Of a stretch of DNA of 64,000 nucleotides, positions 38,331-47,731 are shown piece after piece. The notes beneath the pieces are model-generated. The model made no database searches. It saw only the letters and a list, made by a program, of their open reading frames with translations, and had not been told where the DNA came from. The DNA comes from Site-B1 sp963827785 (GTDB lineage: Bacteria > Bacteroidota > Bacteroidia > Flavobacteriales > Flavobacteriaceae). Position 1 is the stretch's first letter; each line of letters opens with the position of its first letter. The translations under genes and the position numbers were made by a program. The stretch spans positions 62,001 through 126,000 of the forward strand of contig CAWHCT010000019.1 of assembly GCA_963827785.1 (NCBI GenBank). The letters run 5' to 3'.

Positions 38331-39542
38331 ATGCAACAGCAAAAAAGCAAAGTTAGTATTGAATTTGTAGCTTTAATGGCCTCATTAATGTCAATTGTTG
38401 CCTTAGCTATAGATGCCTTATTACCGGCTTTATCCATAATTGGACGAGCAGTCCAAAGCATTGAAGCAACAGATAATCAATTATTGATAACCATGATCTT
38501 CCTGGGCCTTGGCTTCGGTCAATTATTATTTGGTCCTTTATCAGACAGTTTTGGCAGAAAACCTGTTGTTTACATGGGTTTTGTTATTTTTCTGATTGCT
38601 AGCTTTATTTGTATATATGCCCAAACTCTGGAGATCATGATCATTGGCCGTGTATTACAAGGCGTAGGACTGTCGGCTCCAAGGACAATCAGTATTTCAA
38701 TTATAAGAGATTCGTATAAAGGTGATTATATGGCAAAAATTATGTCGTTTGTAACAGTCATATTTATTTTAGTACCTATAATAGCACCAGCCTTAGGAAA
38801 GTTCATACTCAATATTTATAGCTGGCAGGCTATTTTTTATGCCCAATTGATCTTTGCTGCGATAATAGGAATTTGGTTTTGGAAACGCCAGAAAGAAACG
38901 CTTAAAGCAGAATTTAAAGTTAAATTCTCAAGTCATTTATTTGTGGATGGACTAAAGGAATTGATTAAATTCAAGGAAACCATGGCATTCACTATTATTT
39001 CCGGATTGATCACAGGAGCATTTTTAGTGTATTTGAGTTCGTCCCAACAGATCTTTGAAACCCAATATGGACTAGGTGATGAATTCCCCTATATTTTTGC
39101 CGGACTAGCTACTACGGTAGGTTTAGCAACCTTTTTAAACGGAACCTTGGTCATGCGTTTTGGCATGAGGAAATTGGCTTTTTATGCGCTTCTTGCTTAT
39201 TGTATTACCGCTTTAGTTTATGTGATCCTTTTTTGGTCACAGGCTAATCCAAGTATCACAGTTTTACTGATATTCTTAGGATTACAATTCTTTGCTCTAG
39301 GATTTTTATTTGGGAATTTACGATCGATTGCCATGGAACCAATAGGTCATATAGCGGGAATTGGAGCCGCAATAACCGGATTTATCTCTACATTACTTTC
39401 GGTGCCAATTGGCGTTTATATAGGCAGTTATGTAACCACAACTGTACATCCCGTATTTTTTGGATTCACCTTATGCGGCTTTATCTCTCTATTGATCTTT
39501 ATTGCTTTTAGAGAAAAAAGGACCATTAGCATAATCGAATAA
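38331..39542 (+). CDS. Bcr/CflA family MFS drug-efflux transporter
   Basis: 403 residues with twelve predicted membrane helices. MFS motif A GPLSDSFGRKPVVYMG lies in the first loop, and the helix-4/5 region GRVLQGVGLSAPRTISISIIRD is typical of the DHA1/Bcr group. Proton-driven export of drugs or small peptides is inferred from the family. Convergent with the sugar kinase gene, 15 bases apart. Confidence 0.87.
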   Translation: MQQQKSKVSIEFVALMASLMSIVALAIDALLPALSIIGRAVQSIEATDNQLLITMIFLGLGFGQLLFGPLSDSFGRKPVVYMGFVIFLIASFICIYAQTLEIMIIGRVLQGVGLSAPRTISISIIRDSYKGDYMAKIMSFVTVIFILVPIIAPALGKFILNIYSWQAIFYAQLIFAAIIGIWFWKRQKETLKAEFKVKFSSHLFVDGLKELIKFKETMAFTIISGLITGAFLVYLSSSQQIFETQYGLGDEFPYIFAGLATTVGLATFLNGTLVMRFGMRKLAFYALLAYCITALVYVILFWSQANPSITVLLIFLGLQFFALGFLFGNLRSIAMEPIGHIAGIGAAITGFISTLLSVPIGVYIGSYVTTTVHPVFFGFTLCGFISLLIFIAFREKRTISIIE

Positions 39543-39557
39543 ATAAACGCTCCCTTA

Positions 39558-40562
39558 TTATCTGATCAATCTTCCTGTAACGTCTCCCGCAAGGATATGT
39601 TCAACGTCTGTGACTGTTGCATAATTGACATCCCCTTCGAAGGTATGTTTTAGAGCACTCGCAGCACAGGCAAACTCCATTGCTTTATAATCGTCAAAAT
39701 TTTGTAGTCCATAAATTAGTCCGGCAGCAAATGCATCACCAGTTCCTATTCGGTCAACTATATGAGTAATTTCAATATCTTTGGTTTCTCTGAATTTTTC
39801 TCCATTCCACATCCTCGCTCTTATTTTTTGCCAGGAGGCATTTACAGAGCTTCTTATCTTATCAAATACTTTATCTATGTTAGGATAATTAATCATTAAT
39901 TCTTTAGAAGCGGCTATAAAATCGTCATTGGAATAACCATATGAAGTACCCAAAATTTCATTGATCTCATTTACACCTCCAATAAATATTGTAGAATGCT
40001 GAATTAGATCTATTAAAGCGTCTTTAGGATCTATACCATATTTCCATAAACCACGTCGGTAAGTTGGATCTGCAGATACAGTGATGCCTTTTTTCATTGC
40101 CAGTTGCAAGCCTTCCTTTAGAGTTTCATAAGCACCTAATGATAATCCCGGAGTTATTCCTGTCCAATGCATCCAGTTACAATCTTTTAGAGCTCGATTC
40201 CAGTTCACCATATTTGGTTGAATTTCAGAAAAAGCTGAATGTGATCGATTATAAGAAATGGAACTTGGTCTCATTACAGCTCCGATCTCCAAAAAATAGA
40301 TACCTAAAGGTCTTGGAGATCTTACTATTTCACTAGTATCAACATTATAATTTCGCAGATAACCCATGGCAGTATCTCCAACAAAATCATCAGAAATACA
40401 AGAAATATGTTTTACCTTATCTCCAAATGTGGCTAATGAAATTGCTACATTAATTTCAGTACCTCCAAAATAAAATTCCAATACATTAGATTGCCTGAAT
40501 TTTTTATTGCCTTGTGGAGATAATCTCATTAAAACTTCTCCAAATGTAACTACTTTTTCCAT
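39558..40562 (-). CDS. PfkB family sugar kinase (2-keto-3-deoxygluconate kinase-like)
   Basis: 334 residues. N-terminal FGEVLMRLSPQG and FYFGGTEINVAISLA (sugar-binding GG), the mid motif SADPTYRRGLW, and the C-terminal ATP/anion-hole motif DRIGTGDAFAAGLIYG with catalytic Asp. Similar to KdgK-type kinases of Bacteroidota, but no aldolase or uronate genes are nearby, so the sugar is uncertain. Confidence 0.82.
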   Translation of the reverse strand: MEKVVTFGEVLMRLSPQGNKKFRQSNVLEFYFGGTEINVAISLATFGDKVKHISCISDDFVGDTAMGYLRNYNVDTSEIVRSPRPLGIYFLEIGAVMRPSSISYNRSHSAFSEIQPNMVNWNRALKDCNWMHWTGITPGLSLGAYETLKEGLQLAMKKGITVSADPTYRRGLWKYGIDPKDALIDLIQHSTIFIGGVNEINEILGTSYGYSNDDFIAASKELMINYPNIDKVFDKIRSSVNASWQKIRARMWNGEKFRETKDIEITHIVDRIGTGDAFAAGLIYGLQNFDDYKAMEFACAASALKHTFEGDVNYATVTDVEHILAGDVTGRLIR

Positions 40563-40634
40563 TGCAGTAATTTAAGGATTTATCTTCTAACTCAATAAAA
40601 AGGATATAATATTTTTTCAATTCTACTATTGATC

Positions 40635-41694
40635 TCAAATATTGGCAGCCAACCAATCGCCGACTTCAGATGTTCCGTATGATTTTCCGCCATCTGCCAG
40701 ATCTTCTGTCACAATACCTTTGTCCAAAGATTTATTTACAGCATTTCTAATAGCTTCAGCTTCTTCATTAAGACCAAATGCCAGTTCAAACATCATTGCA
40801 GCCGATAATACTGTTGCCAAAGGATTTGCAATATTCAAACCTGTTGCCTGTGGATAAGATCCGTGAATTGGTTCAAACAAAGAAACCTCTGATCCAACGG
40901 ATGCTGATGGCATTAATCCCATAGATCCTGAAATTACTGATGCTTCATCGGTTAAAATATCGCCAAATAAATTTTCAGTTATTAAAACATCATAGGAATT
41001 TGGCCATTGTACCAAGTCGCATAGCTACTGCATCGACAAACTCATAGGACACTTCAACTTCAGGATAATCCTTTTCCATAGCCTGAACTGTTTCTCTCCA
41101 TAAGCGCGATGTTTCTAAGACATTGGCTTTATCAACGCAACATAGTTTTTTAGAACGGGTCATCGCTAATTCAAATCCTTTTTTAGCCAAACGTTTTACT
41201 TCTTCTCGGGTGTAAACACAATTATCAAAGGCAGTTTCTCCACCATCTCTTCTACCCTTTTCTCCAAAATAAATGCCACCGGTTAATTCTCTTAAAAATA
41301 CAAGATCTGTTCCTTCAATTCGTTCTCTTTTTAAAGGGGATTTATCTATTAATGAAGGAAATGTAAACGTAGGTCTTATGTTTGCAAATAAGCCTAATTT
41401 TTTCCTCATTTTCAATAAGCCTTGTTCAGGTCTAACTTTTGCAGAAGGGTCATTGTCATATTTAGGATGACCTATTGCTCCAAACAATACAGCGTCTGAA
41501 GACTTGCAAATTTCATGGGTTTCATCAGGATAAGGTTCTCCAACGGCATCTATGGCTGCTGCGCCAGTTAAAGCAGGTTTCCAGTTTATTTCATGACCAA
41601 ATTTTTTAGCCACTGCATTTGAGACCTTTACTGCCTGATCGATAACTTCCGGTCCTATTCCATCACCTGCTAAAAGAGCTATATTCAATTTCAT
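40635..41694 (-). CDS. leuB: 3-isopropylmalate dehydrogenase (one frameshift)
   Basis: About 353 residues. N-terminal LLAGDGIGPEVIDQAVKV, LRELTGGIYFG and CVDKANVLETSRLW, then a break near 41008. The continuation in the other frame is LVQWPNSYDVLITENLFGDILTDEAS with substrate/metal aspartates and EPIHGSYPQATG. It oxidises and decarboxylates 3-isopropylmalate to 2-oxoisocaproate. Last gene of the leuC-leuD-leuA-leuB operon. Confidence 0.92.
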
Positions 41695-41730
41695 TCGTAA
41701 ATTCTATTTATTTTGATTTAAGGCAAGACC

Positions 41731-43255
41731 TTAAATAATGTTTAACATTTTTTCTGTCGCTTTGATAGCTGAAACCGTCTGATCAGAATCCAGTCCGCGA
41801 GTTACAAATTTGCGATCTTTATTCTTCCAGGTAATTATTGTCTCACACAAAGCATCTGAATGACTTCCCGGAGGAATTCTTACGGCATAATCAATAAGTT
41901 CAGGAAGGGACTCCTTTATTCTCCCTGCGTATATCTTTCTGAGTGCATTCATAAACCCATCAAACTGCCCATCACCTTGCGCATGCTCTTCATAACTTTT
42001 ACCATTAATTTTTAATTCAATTGTGGTTGAAGGTTTTAATCCTTTTGAATGAGTTAACACATAATTTTCTACAACTACTTTTTTCTCATAAGACTCGCTG
42101 TCCAAAACATCAGAAATAATATATGGCAAGTCCTCTTGAGAAACGACCTCCTTTTTATCACCTAATTCAATAATTCTTTGTGTTACTTTTTTAATCTCTT
42201 CATCATTTAATTTCAATCCAAGGTCTTGTAAATTCTTTTGAATGTTTGCTTTTCCTGATGATTTTCCAAGGGCATATTTTCGTTTTCTGCCAAATCTTTC
42301 AGGCAAAAGATCATTAAAGTATAAGTTGTGTTTATTATCTCCATCTGCATGAATTCCAGCAGTTTGTGTAAATACATTTGCTCCAACTACCGGCTTATTA
42401 ACCGGAATTCTGAATCCGGAAAAGGTCTCTACCAATTTACTTACTTTATTTAAAGATGATTCATTTAATAGCATATTTCAACATCAGGAATAAAATCCTT
42501 TATAACTGCAATAACACTTGCCATTGGTGCATTTCCTGCACGTTCACCCATACCATTTATGGTAAGATGTAAGCCCATCTGCACCAGCTTTAACAGCTTC
42601 CATGACATTTGCAACACTAAGATCATAATCATTGTGAGCATGGAAATCTATATGAAGATCAGGATATTTTATTCTAAGTTTATTGAAAGAACTCAAAAGT
42701 TTCAGAAGGTGTCAATACACCTAAAGTATCTGGTAAAAGAATTCTCTTAATCGGTTGAGTTCTTAAAAAATCTAGAAACTCAATCACATAGTCCTGAGAA
42801 TTTCTCATTCCATTGCTCCAGTCTTCCAAATAGACATTGGTATCAATTCCCTGGTCTTTGGCAATATTGATGACATTTTGAATATCTGCAAAATGCTGTT
42901 TAGGTGTTTTTTTCAATTGATGGGTCAAATGATTCATGGACCCTTTAGTTAAAAGATTTTGAACTCTTGCACCTGCTTCCAACATCCATTTGATCGATTC
43001 TCCTCCATCAACAAACGTTAGGACTTCAACCCTGTTTATATAATCATTTTCTTTAGCCCAATCGGTAATTGCCTTTACAGCTTTGAATTCACCTTCAGAG
43101 ACACGAGCAGAAGCAACTTCTATTCTGTCTACTCCCAATTCTTCCAATAATAATTTTGCAATGGTCAGTTTTTCTGAAACCGAAAATGATACACCAGATG
43201 TTTGTTCACCATCTCGAAGTGTAGTATCCATTATTTCGATCTTTCTTCTTTTCAT
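41731..43255 (-). CDS. leuA: 2-isopropylmalate synthase-type enzyme with regulatory domain (three frameshifts)
   Basis: About 508 residues when joined. The N-terminal TIM barrel begins IEIMDTTLRDGEQTSGVSFS and, between two shifts (near 42690 and 42575), contains the metal site HIDFHAHNDYD and GLHLTINGMGERAGN. After a third shift (near 42480) the C-terminal part has GIHADGDNK and a LeuA dimer/regulatory domain (about 380-505). It condenses acetyl-CoA with a 2-oxoacid. The operon suggests leucine synthesis, though LeuA2/citramalate-synthase-like specificity cannot be excluded. Confidence 0.85.
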
Positions 43256-43285
43256 TTTGAGTAGTTAAACTTAAATTCTGTTGTT

Positions 43286-43882
43286 TTAGAATGGCCGTGT
43301 TTTGGCAAATTCCAGGATTTCTGATTTCATGTTTTGTAAATAATCTATATCATCAAAACCATTAAGCATATTATCTTTTTTATACTTACTGATTTCAAAA
43401 CTTTCTGTTTCACCCGTAGCTAATAAAGTGACCGTTTGCTCTGGTAAATTAACCTCAATTTCTGTATTTGGATCTGCTTCAATCGCATCAAAAATCTTTT
43501 GAGCAAATTCCGGACTTACCTGAACCGGAAGAACACCAATATTCAGACAATTATTCTTGAAAATATCAGCAAAAAATGATGATATCACACATCTAAATCC
43601 AAAATCATAAACTGCCCAGGCAGCATGTTCTCTTGAAGAACCAGAACCGAAATTCTTACCTCCAACTAAAATTTTTCCGCTGTATTTAGGATCATTTAAA
43701 ACAAAATCTGCTTTTGGAGTACCATCAGAATTATATCTCCAATCTCTAAATAAATTATCACCAAAACCTTTTCTTTCTGTTGCTTTTAGAAAACGAGCAG
43801 GAATGATTTGATCTGTATCTACATTCTCTATTGATAAAGGATATGCAGTACTTTTTAATATTTTGAATTTATCGTAAGCCAT
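43286..43882 (-). CDS. leuD: 3-isopropylmalate dehydratase small subunit
   Basis: 198 residues, intact and of normal length. Landmarks: VDTDQIIPARFLKATERKGFG and GKNFGSGSSREHAAWA, the substrate-binding loop of the small aconitase-like subunit. With LeuC it isomerises 2- to 3-isopropylmalate. Confidence 0.95.
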   Translation of the reverse strand: MAYDKFKILKSTAYPLSIENVDTDQIIPARFLKATERKGFGDNLFRDWRYNSDGTPKADFVLNDPKYSGKILVGGKNFGSGSSREHAAWAVYDFGFRCVISSFFADIFKNNCLNIGVLPVQVSPEFAQKIFDAIEADPNTEIEVNLPEQTVTLLATGETESFEISKYKKDNMLNGFDDIDYLQNMKSEILEFAKTRPF

Positions 43883-43895
43883 TTTATTAGTTTAA

Positions 43896-45305
43896 TTAAT
43901 TAACCAATTCCATTAATTCTCTCGGATCAGTAACTACACCTGTTACAGCAGCAGCAGCAGCTACCAAAGGACTTGCCAGTATTGTTCTTGCACCAGGACC
44001 TTGTCTTCCTTCAAAATTTCGATTTGAAGTACTTACTGCATATTTTCCAGCAGGAATTTTATCGTCATTCATTGCCAAACATGCAGAACAACCAGGTTCT
44101 CTTAATGCAAATCCTGCTTCATTAAAAATATCTAAAAGTCCTTCTTCCTTTATTTTTCTTCTCAACTTCATGAGATCCGGGAACTAACCAGGCAGTTATA
44201 TGATCTGCCTTTTTACGTCCTTTTACAATGGAAGCAAACGCTCTGAAATCTTCAATTCGACCATTGGTACAAGATCCTATAAATACATAATCAACTTTTT
44301 TACCCATCATGGCTTCTTTTTCATGGTATCCCATGTAATTCAGGGATTTATTGAATGTTGCCTTTCCACCTTCCAATTGATCTGAAGTTGGAATATTTTT
44401 AGAAATACCCATTCCCATTCCAGGATTGGTTCCATAGGTGATCATCGGTTCAATATCTAGCTGCATCAAAAATATATACTTTATCAAACACAGCATCTTC
44501 ATCTGTTTTTAAAGTCTTCCAATAGTGTCATTGCCTTATCCCAATCTTTTCCTTTTGGGGTAAACATTCTTCCTTTAATGTATTCAAAGGTTTTTTCATC
44601 CGGAGCAATCATTCCACCGCGAGCACCCATTTCAATACTCAGGTTACAAACGGTCATACGTCCTTCCATACTCATATTTTTGAATACATCTCCAGCATAT
44701 TCTACAAAATAGCCTGTTGCTCCTGAAGTTGATAATTGTGAAATAATATATAGAGCAACATCTTTTGGAGTTACTCCTAATCCTAACTTTCCATTTATGT
44801 TAATAACCATCTTTTTAGGCTTTGGCTGCATGATACATTGTGTAGCTAAAACCATTTCAACTTCTGAAGTTCCAATTCCGAAAGCAATGGCACCAAAAGC
44901 ACCATGGGTAGATGTATGAGAATCACCACAAACGATGGTAGCTCCAGGTAATGTTATTCCGTTTTCAGGACCAACAACATGAACAATACCATTTTTAGCA
45001 TGACCTAATCCCCAATGAGTGATCCCGTATTCTTTAGAATTTTCTTCTAATGCCTTTAATTGATTTGCAGACAACGGATCCTGAACAGGCAAATGCTGAT
45101 TAATAGTTGGTGTATTATGATCGGCTGTAGCGAAGGTTCGTTCCGGATACAAAACGCCGATGCCGCGTTGTTTTAATCCCAAAAACGCAACAGGGCTAGT
45201 TACTTCATGTATTAAGTGACGATCTATAAAAAAAACATCCGGGCCATCTTTAATTTTTCGCACCACATGTGAATCCCAAACTTTATCGAATAGCGTCTTT
45301 CCCAT
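43896..45305 (-). CDS. leuC: 3-isopropylmalate dehydratase large subunit (three frameshifts)
   Basis: About 469 residues, the family length, once shifts near 44500, 44460 and 44160 are joined. Landmarks in order: FIDRHLIHEVTSP, CGDSHTSTHGAFGA, TDEDAVFDKVYIFDA, EPMITYGTNPG, YVFIGSCTNGRIED (first cluster Cys) and EPGCSACLAMN (the CxxC of the 4Fe-4S cluster). First gene of the leucine operon, preceded by a good promoter. Confidence 0.92.
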
Positions 45306-45361
45306 TATTATATAATTTTATCATTTTGCTTAACAATGTTATCAAAACAATTATAAGTTTG

Positions 45362-45369
45362 CAAATTTA
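45362..45369 (-). promoter_or_regulatory. -7 box (TAAATTTG) of the leuCDAB operon
   Basis: Exact TAnnTTTG on the minus strand, 56 bases upstream of the leuC ATG. The short leader shows no leucine-rich leader peptide or attenuator hairpin. Confidence 0.55.
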
Positions 45370-45526
45370 CAATATTATTACAGTACTGGCATAAGTTTAA
45401 GAATAAACGCATTCTCGGTTATTATTTTTATTGGATTATGAATAAAGGACTGGATTAAATGAAAATTCTACAATATATTTTTATGGAATTATATTTATTG
45501 TATCAATTAAGCAATAAGTCGTGTAT

Positions 45527-47287
45527 TTAAATCTTTGCCTGATACGTATATAAATCAAAATATCGACCTTTTGCCGCTATAAGTTTATCATGATTACCCT
45601 GCTCTGCAATTCTACCAGCTTCAATTACTAATATCTGATCAGCTTTTCTAATAGTGCTCAATCTGTGTGCTATTACTATGGTCGTTCTGTCCTTGATCAA
45701 TTCATCTAAACTTTTTTGAATCAGACTTTCACTTTCAGTATCCAGACTAGATGTTGCTTCATCTAAAATTATAAGCTTGGGATTGGCTAAAATAGCTCTG
45801 GCAATCGCTAATCTTTGACGTTGACCACCTGAAAGTTTGACTCCTCTTTCCCCAATTATTGTTTCCAGACCTTTTTCAAATCGGTCCGAAAATTCATTGA
45901 CATAAGCAGCTCTAACCGCATTCAACAGATCTTCTTCACTTGCATCTGGTCTAGGGAATAAAATGTTTTCTCTGATTGTTCCTTCAAACAAAAATTCATC
46001 TTGTAATACTACACCTAAATATTTTCTATAGCTGTTCAGGTTGACCTTGGAAATATCTTGACCATCAATGAATATCTTACCTGATTTTGGATTTAAGAAT
46101 GTCGCCGATAATCCTGCAATCGTGGACTTCCCGGAACCGGAGCTTCCAACCAATGCCGTAACGGATCCTGAAGGTGCTTTAAAACTGATATTATGTATTA
46201 CTTCCTTGCCTTCTTCATAGGAAAATGAAACATCATCAAAGATTAATTCTCCATTGATACTTTTCAATTCAATAGTTCGATTTTCATCATCCATTTCTGC
46301 TGTCATATTCATGAGCTCTTCTGTTCTATCCAGACCGGCGAGAGCTTCAGTTAGTTGGCTGCCAATATTACTCATTTGAACTATTGGAGCGATCATAAAT
46401 CCCAGTAAGAGAGTAAAAGACAAAAAATCTCCCGTTGTCAGTTCTCCAATCATAATCTTGTAGCCACCTATACCCATTATTCCGGTAGATGCTACTCCCA
46501 ATAAAAATGTAGAAGAACTGGTCATCAAAGCAGTTGCAGTCAAACTTTTCTTAACATTTTGAAATAATCTTTCTACTCCAATTTCAAAAGTCTTATTTTC
46601 CTGATCCTCTGCATTAAAAGCTTTAATAACTCTCACTCCAGCCAAAGTTTCTGTCAATCGCCCGGTGACCTCCGCATTTATAACTCCACGTGTTCTAAAA
46701 ATGGGTCTGATATATCCAAATGCCTTTAAGGCAATTACTCCAAAAATTGCTACCGGAACTAATACAATTATGGTCATAGATGGACTAATACTGATCAATA
46801 AAAATAAGGATATTGCCGCAGTAATAATACCTCCAACCATTTGGACTAAACCCGTTCCTATAAGGTTTCTGACACCTTCGACATCCGTCATTATTCGGGA
46901 AACTAAAGCCCCTGATTTAGTATTATCAAAAAAACTAATTGGCAAGGATAATACCTTCTTTTGCACTTGTGCTCTAAGTTCGGAGATCAAATACTGAGCT
47001 TGAACGCTTAAGATTCGAGTCAGTAAAAAAGATGTTACTGCCTGGACAAGAATGGCAATACCAACTATTAATAGGAGATTGTATAGCTCATTGTAGTCCT
47101 TATTAGGTATCACATCATCCAGTAAGGCTTTACTCTTCCATGGAAGCACTAAACCAGATAGTCTGCTTAAGACAATTAAGATTAACCCAACAAAAACTAA
47201 GTTACGTCGAGGCCAAATAATTGTTTTAAATGCTTTAACCATAGAAACCTTTGGCTTCTTTTTTCCTTTATCTTTTAAATGCTGCAT
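45527..47287 (-). CDS. ABC exporter, fused permease and ATPase (MsbA/MDR type)
   Basis: 586 residues. Six-helix ABC exporter membrane domain (about 30-320), then a nucleotide-binding domain with ALVGSSGSGKST (Walker A), VLQDEFLFEGTIREN (Q-loop), LSGGQRQRLAIARA (signature), LIILDEATSSLD (Walker B) and VIAHRLST (H-loop). It works as a homodimer in the inner membrane. The substrate (lipid, peptide or drug) is not evident from neighbours. Confidence 0.92.
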   Translation of the reverse strand: MQHLKDKGKKKPKVSMVKAFKTIIWPRRNLVFVGLILIVLSRLSGLVLPWKSKALLDDVIPNKDYNELYNLLLIVGIAILVQAVTSFLLTRILSVQAQYLISELRAQVQKKVLSLPISFFDNTKSGALVSRIMTDVEGVRNLIGTGLVQMVGGIITAAISLFLLISISPSMTIIVLVPVAIFGVIALKAFGYIRPIFRTRGVINAEVTGRLTETLAGVRVIKAFNAEDQENKTFEIGVERLFQNVKKSLTATALMTSSSTFLLGVASTGIMGIGGYKIMIGELTTGDFLSFTLLLGFMIAPIVQMSNIGSQLTEALAGLDRTEELMNMTAEMDDENRTIELKSINGELIFDDVSFSYEEGKEVIHNISFKAPSGSVTALVGSSGSGKSTIAGLSATFLNPKSGKIFIDGQDISKVNLNSYRKYLGVVLQDEFLFEGTIRENILFPRPDASEEDLLNAVRAAYVNEFSDRFEKGLETIIGERGVKLSGGQRQRLAIARAILANPKLIILDEATSSLDTESESLIQKSLDELIKDRTTIVIAHRLSTIRKADQILVIEAGRIAEQGNHDKLIAAKGRYFDLYTYQAKI

Positions 47288-47466
47288 TAAGGTGATTTTT
47301 TAGTAAAATATTTTTAGTCCTAAGTGTTCTTAATAAAATCCAAGGTTAAGGAGTTCATTCGGGTATAATTGAAAGATAAACATAAGTTTAAAAGAGACGA
47401 AAGTAAAACATTTTTCAAGAATTAAGAGAATCTTTAATTTTTTAAGGGTTATGAGATTTTATAAAC

Positions 47467-47493
47467 AAAAAAAAGCATCCCTTTAGGAATGCT
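47467..47493 (-). terminator. Rho-independent terminator after the 34-residue gene
   Basis: On the minus strand: AGCATTCC, loop TAAA, GGGATGCT, then T8. Eight-base stem with one G-T pair, about 60 bases after the small gene stop. Confidence 0.8.
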
Positions 47494-47550
47494 AGCCATT
47501 AAAACGCCCTAGATTAGCAGCAATTTATTATTAAAAAGATGTCTAAAAAC

Positions 47551-47655
47551 TTATTCTCTTTTTGATTTCTTTGCTCGTTTTGCAGCTTTCTTTTCTTTAG
47601 GTGTTAAAAGTGGTTCCTTTTTTACATTCTTTTTTGCGTCCTGTGATTTTGCCAT
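47551..47655 (-). CDS. 34-residue lysine-rich small protein
   Basis: ATG at 47655, stop at 47551: 34 residues, starting MAKSQDAKKNVKKEP and ending KRAKKSKRE, 16 of them Lys or Arg. Too short for ordinary ORF calling, but it has its own terminator. I recall similar short MAKSQ-type basic proteins in flavobacteria. It probably binds nucleic acid or the ribosome; that is inference. Confidence 0.6.
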   Translation of the reverse strand: MAKSQDAKKNVKKEPLLTPKEKKAAKRAKKSKRE

Positions 47656-47731
47656 GATATTTTATTTTTTATTTAAAGATAATATTATTTTAAATATTAT
47701 ATTGTTGAAAATATTCGAAATAATTTAAGAA

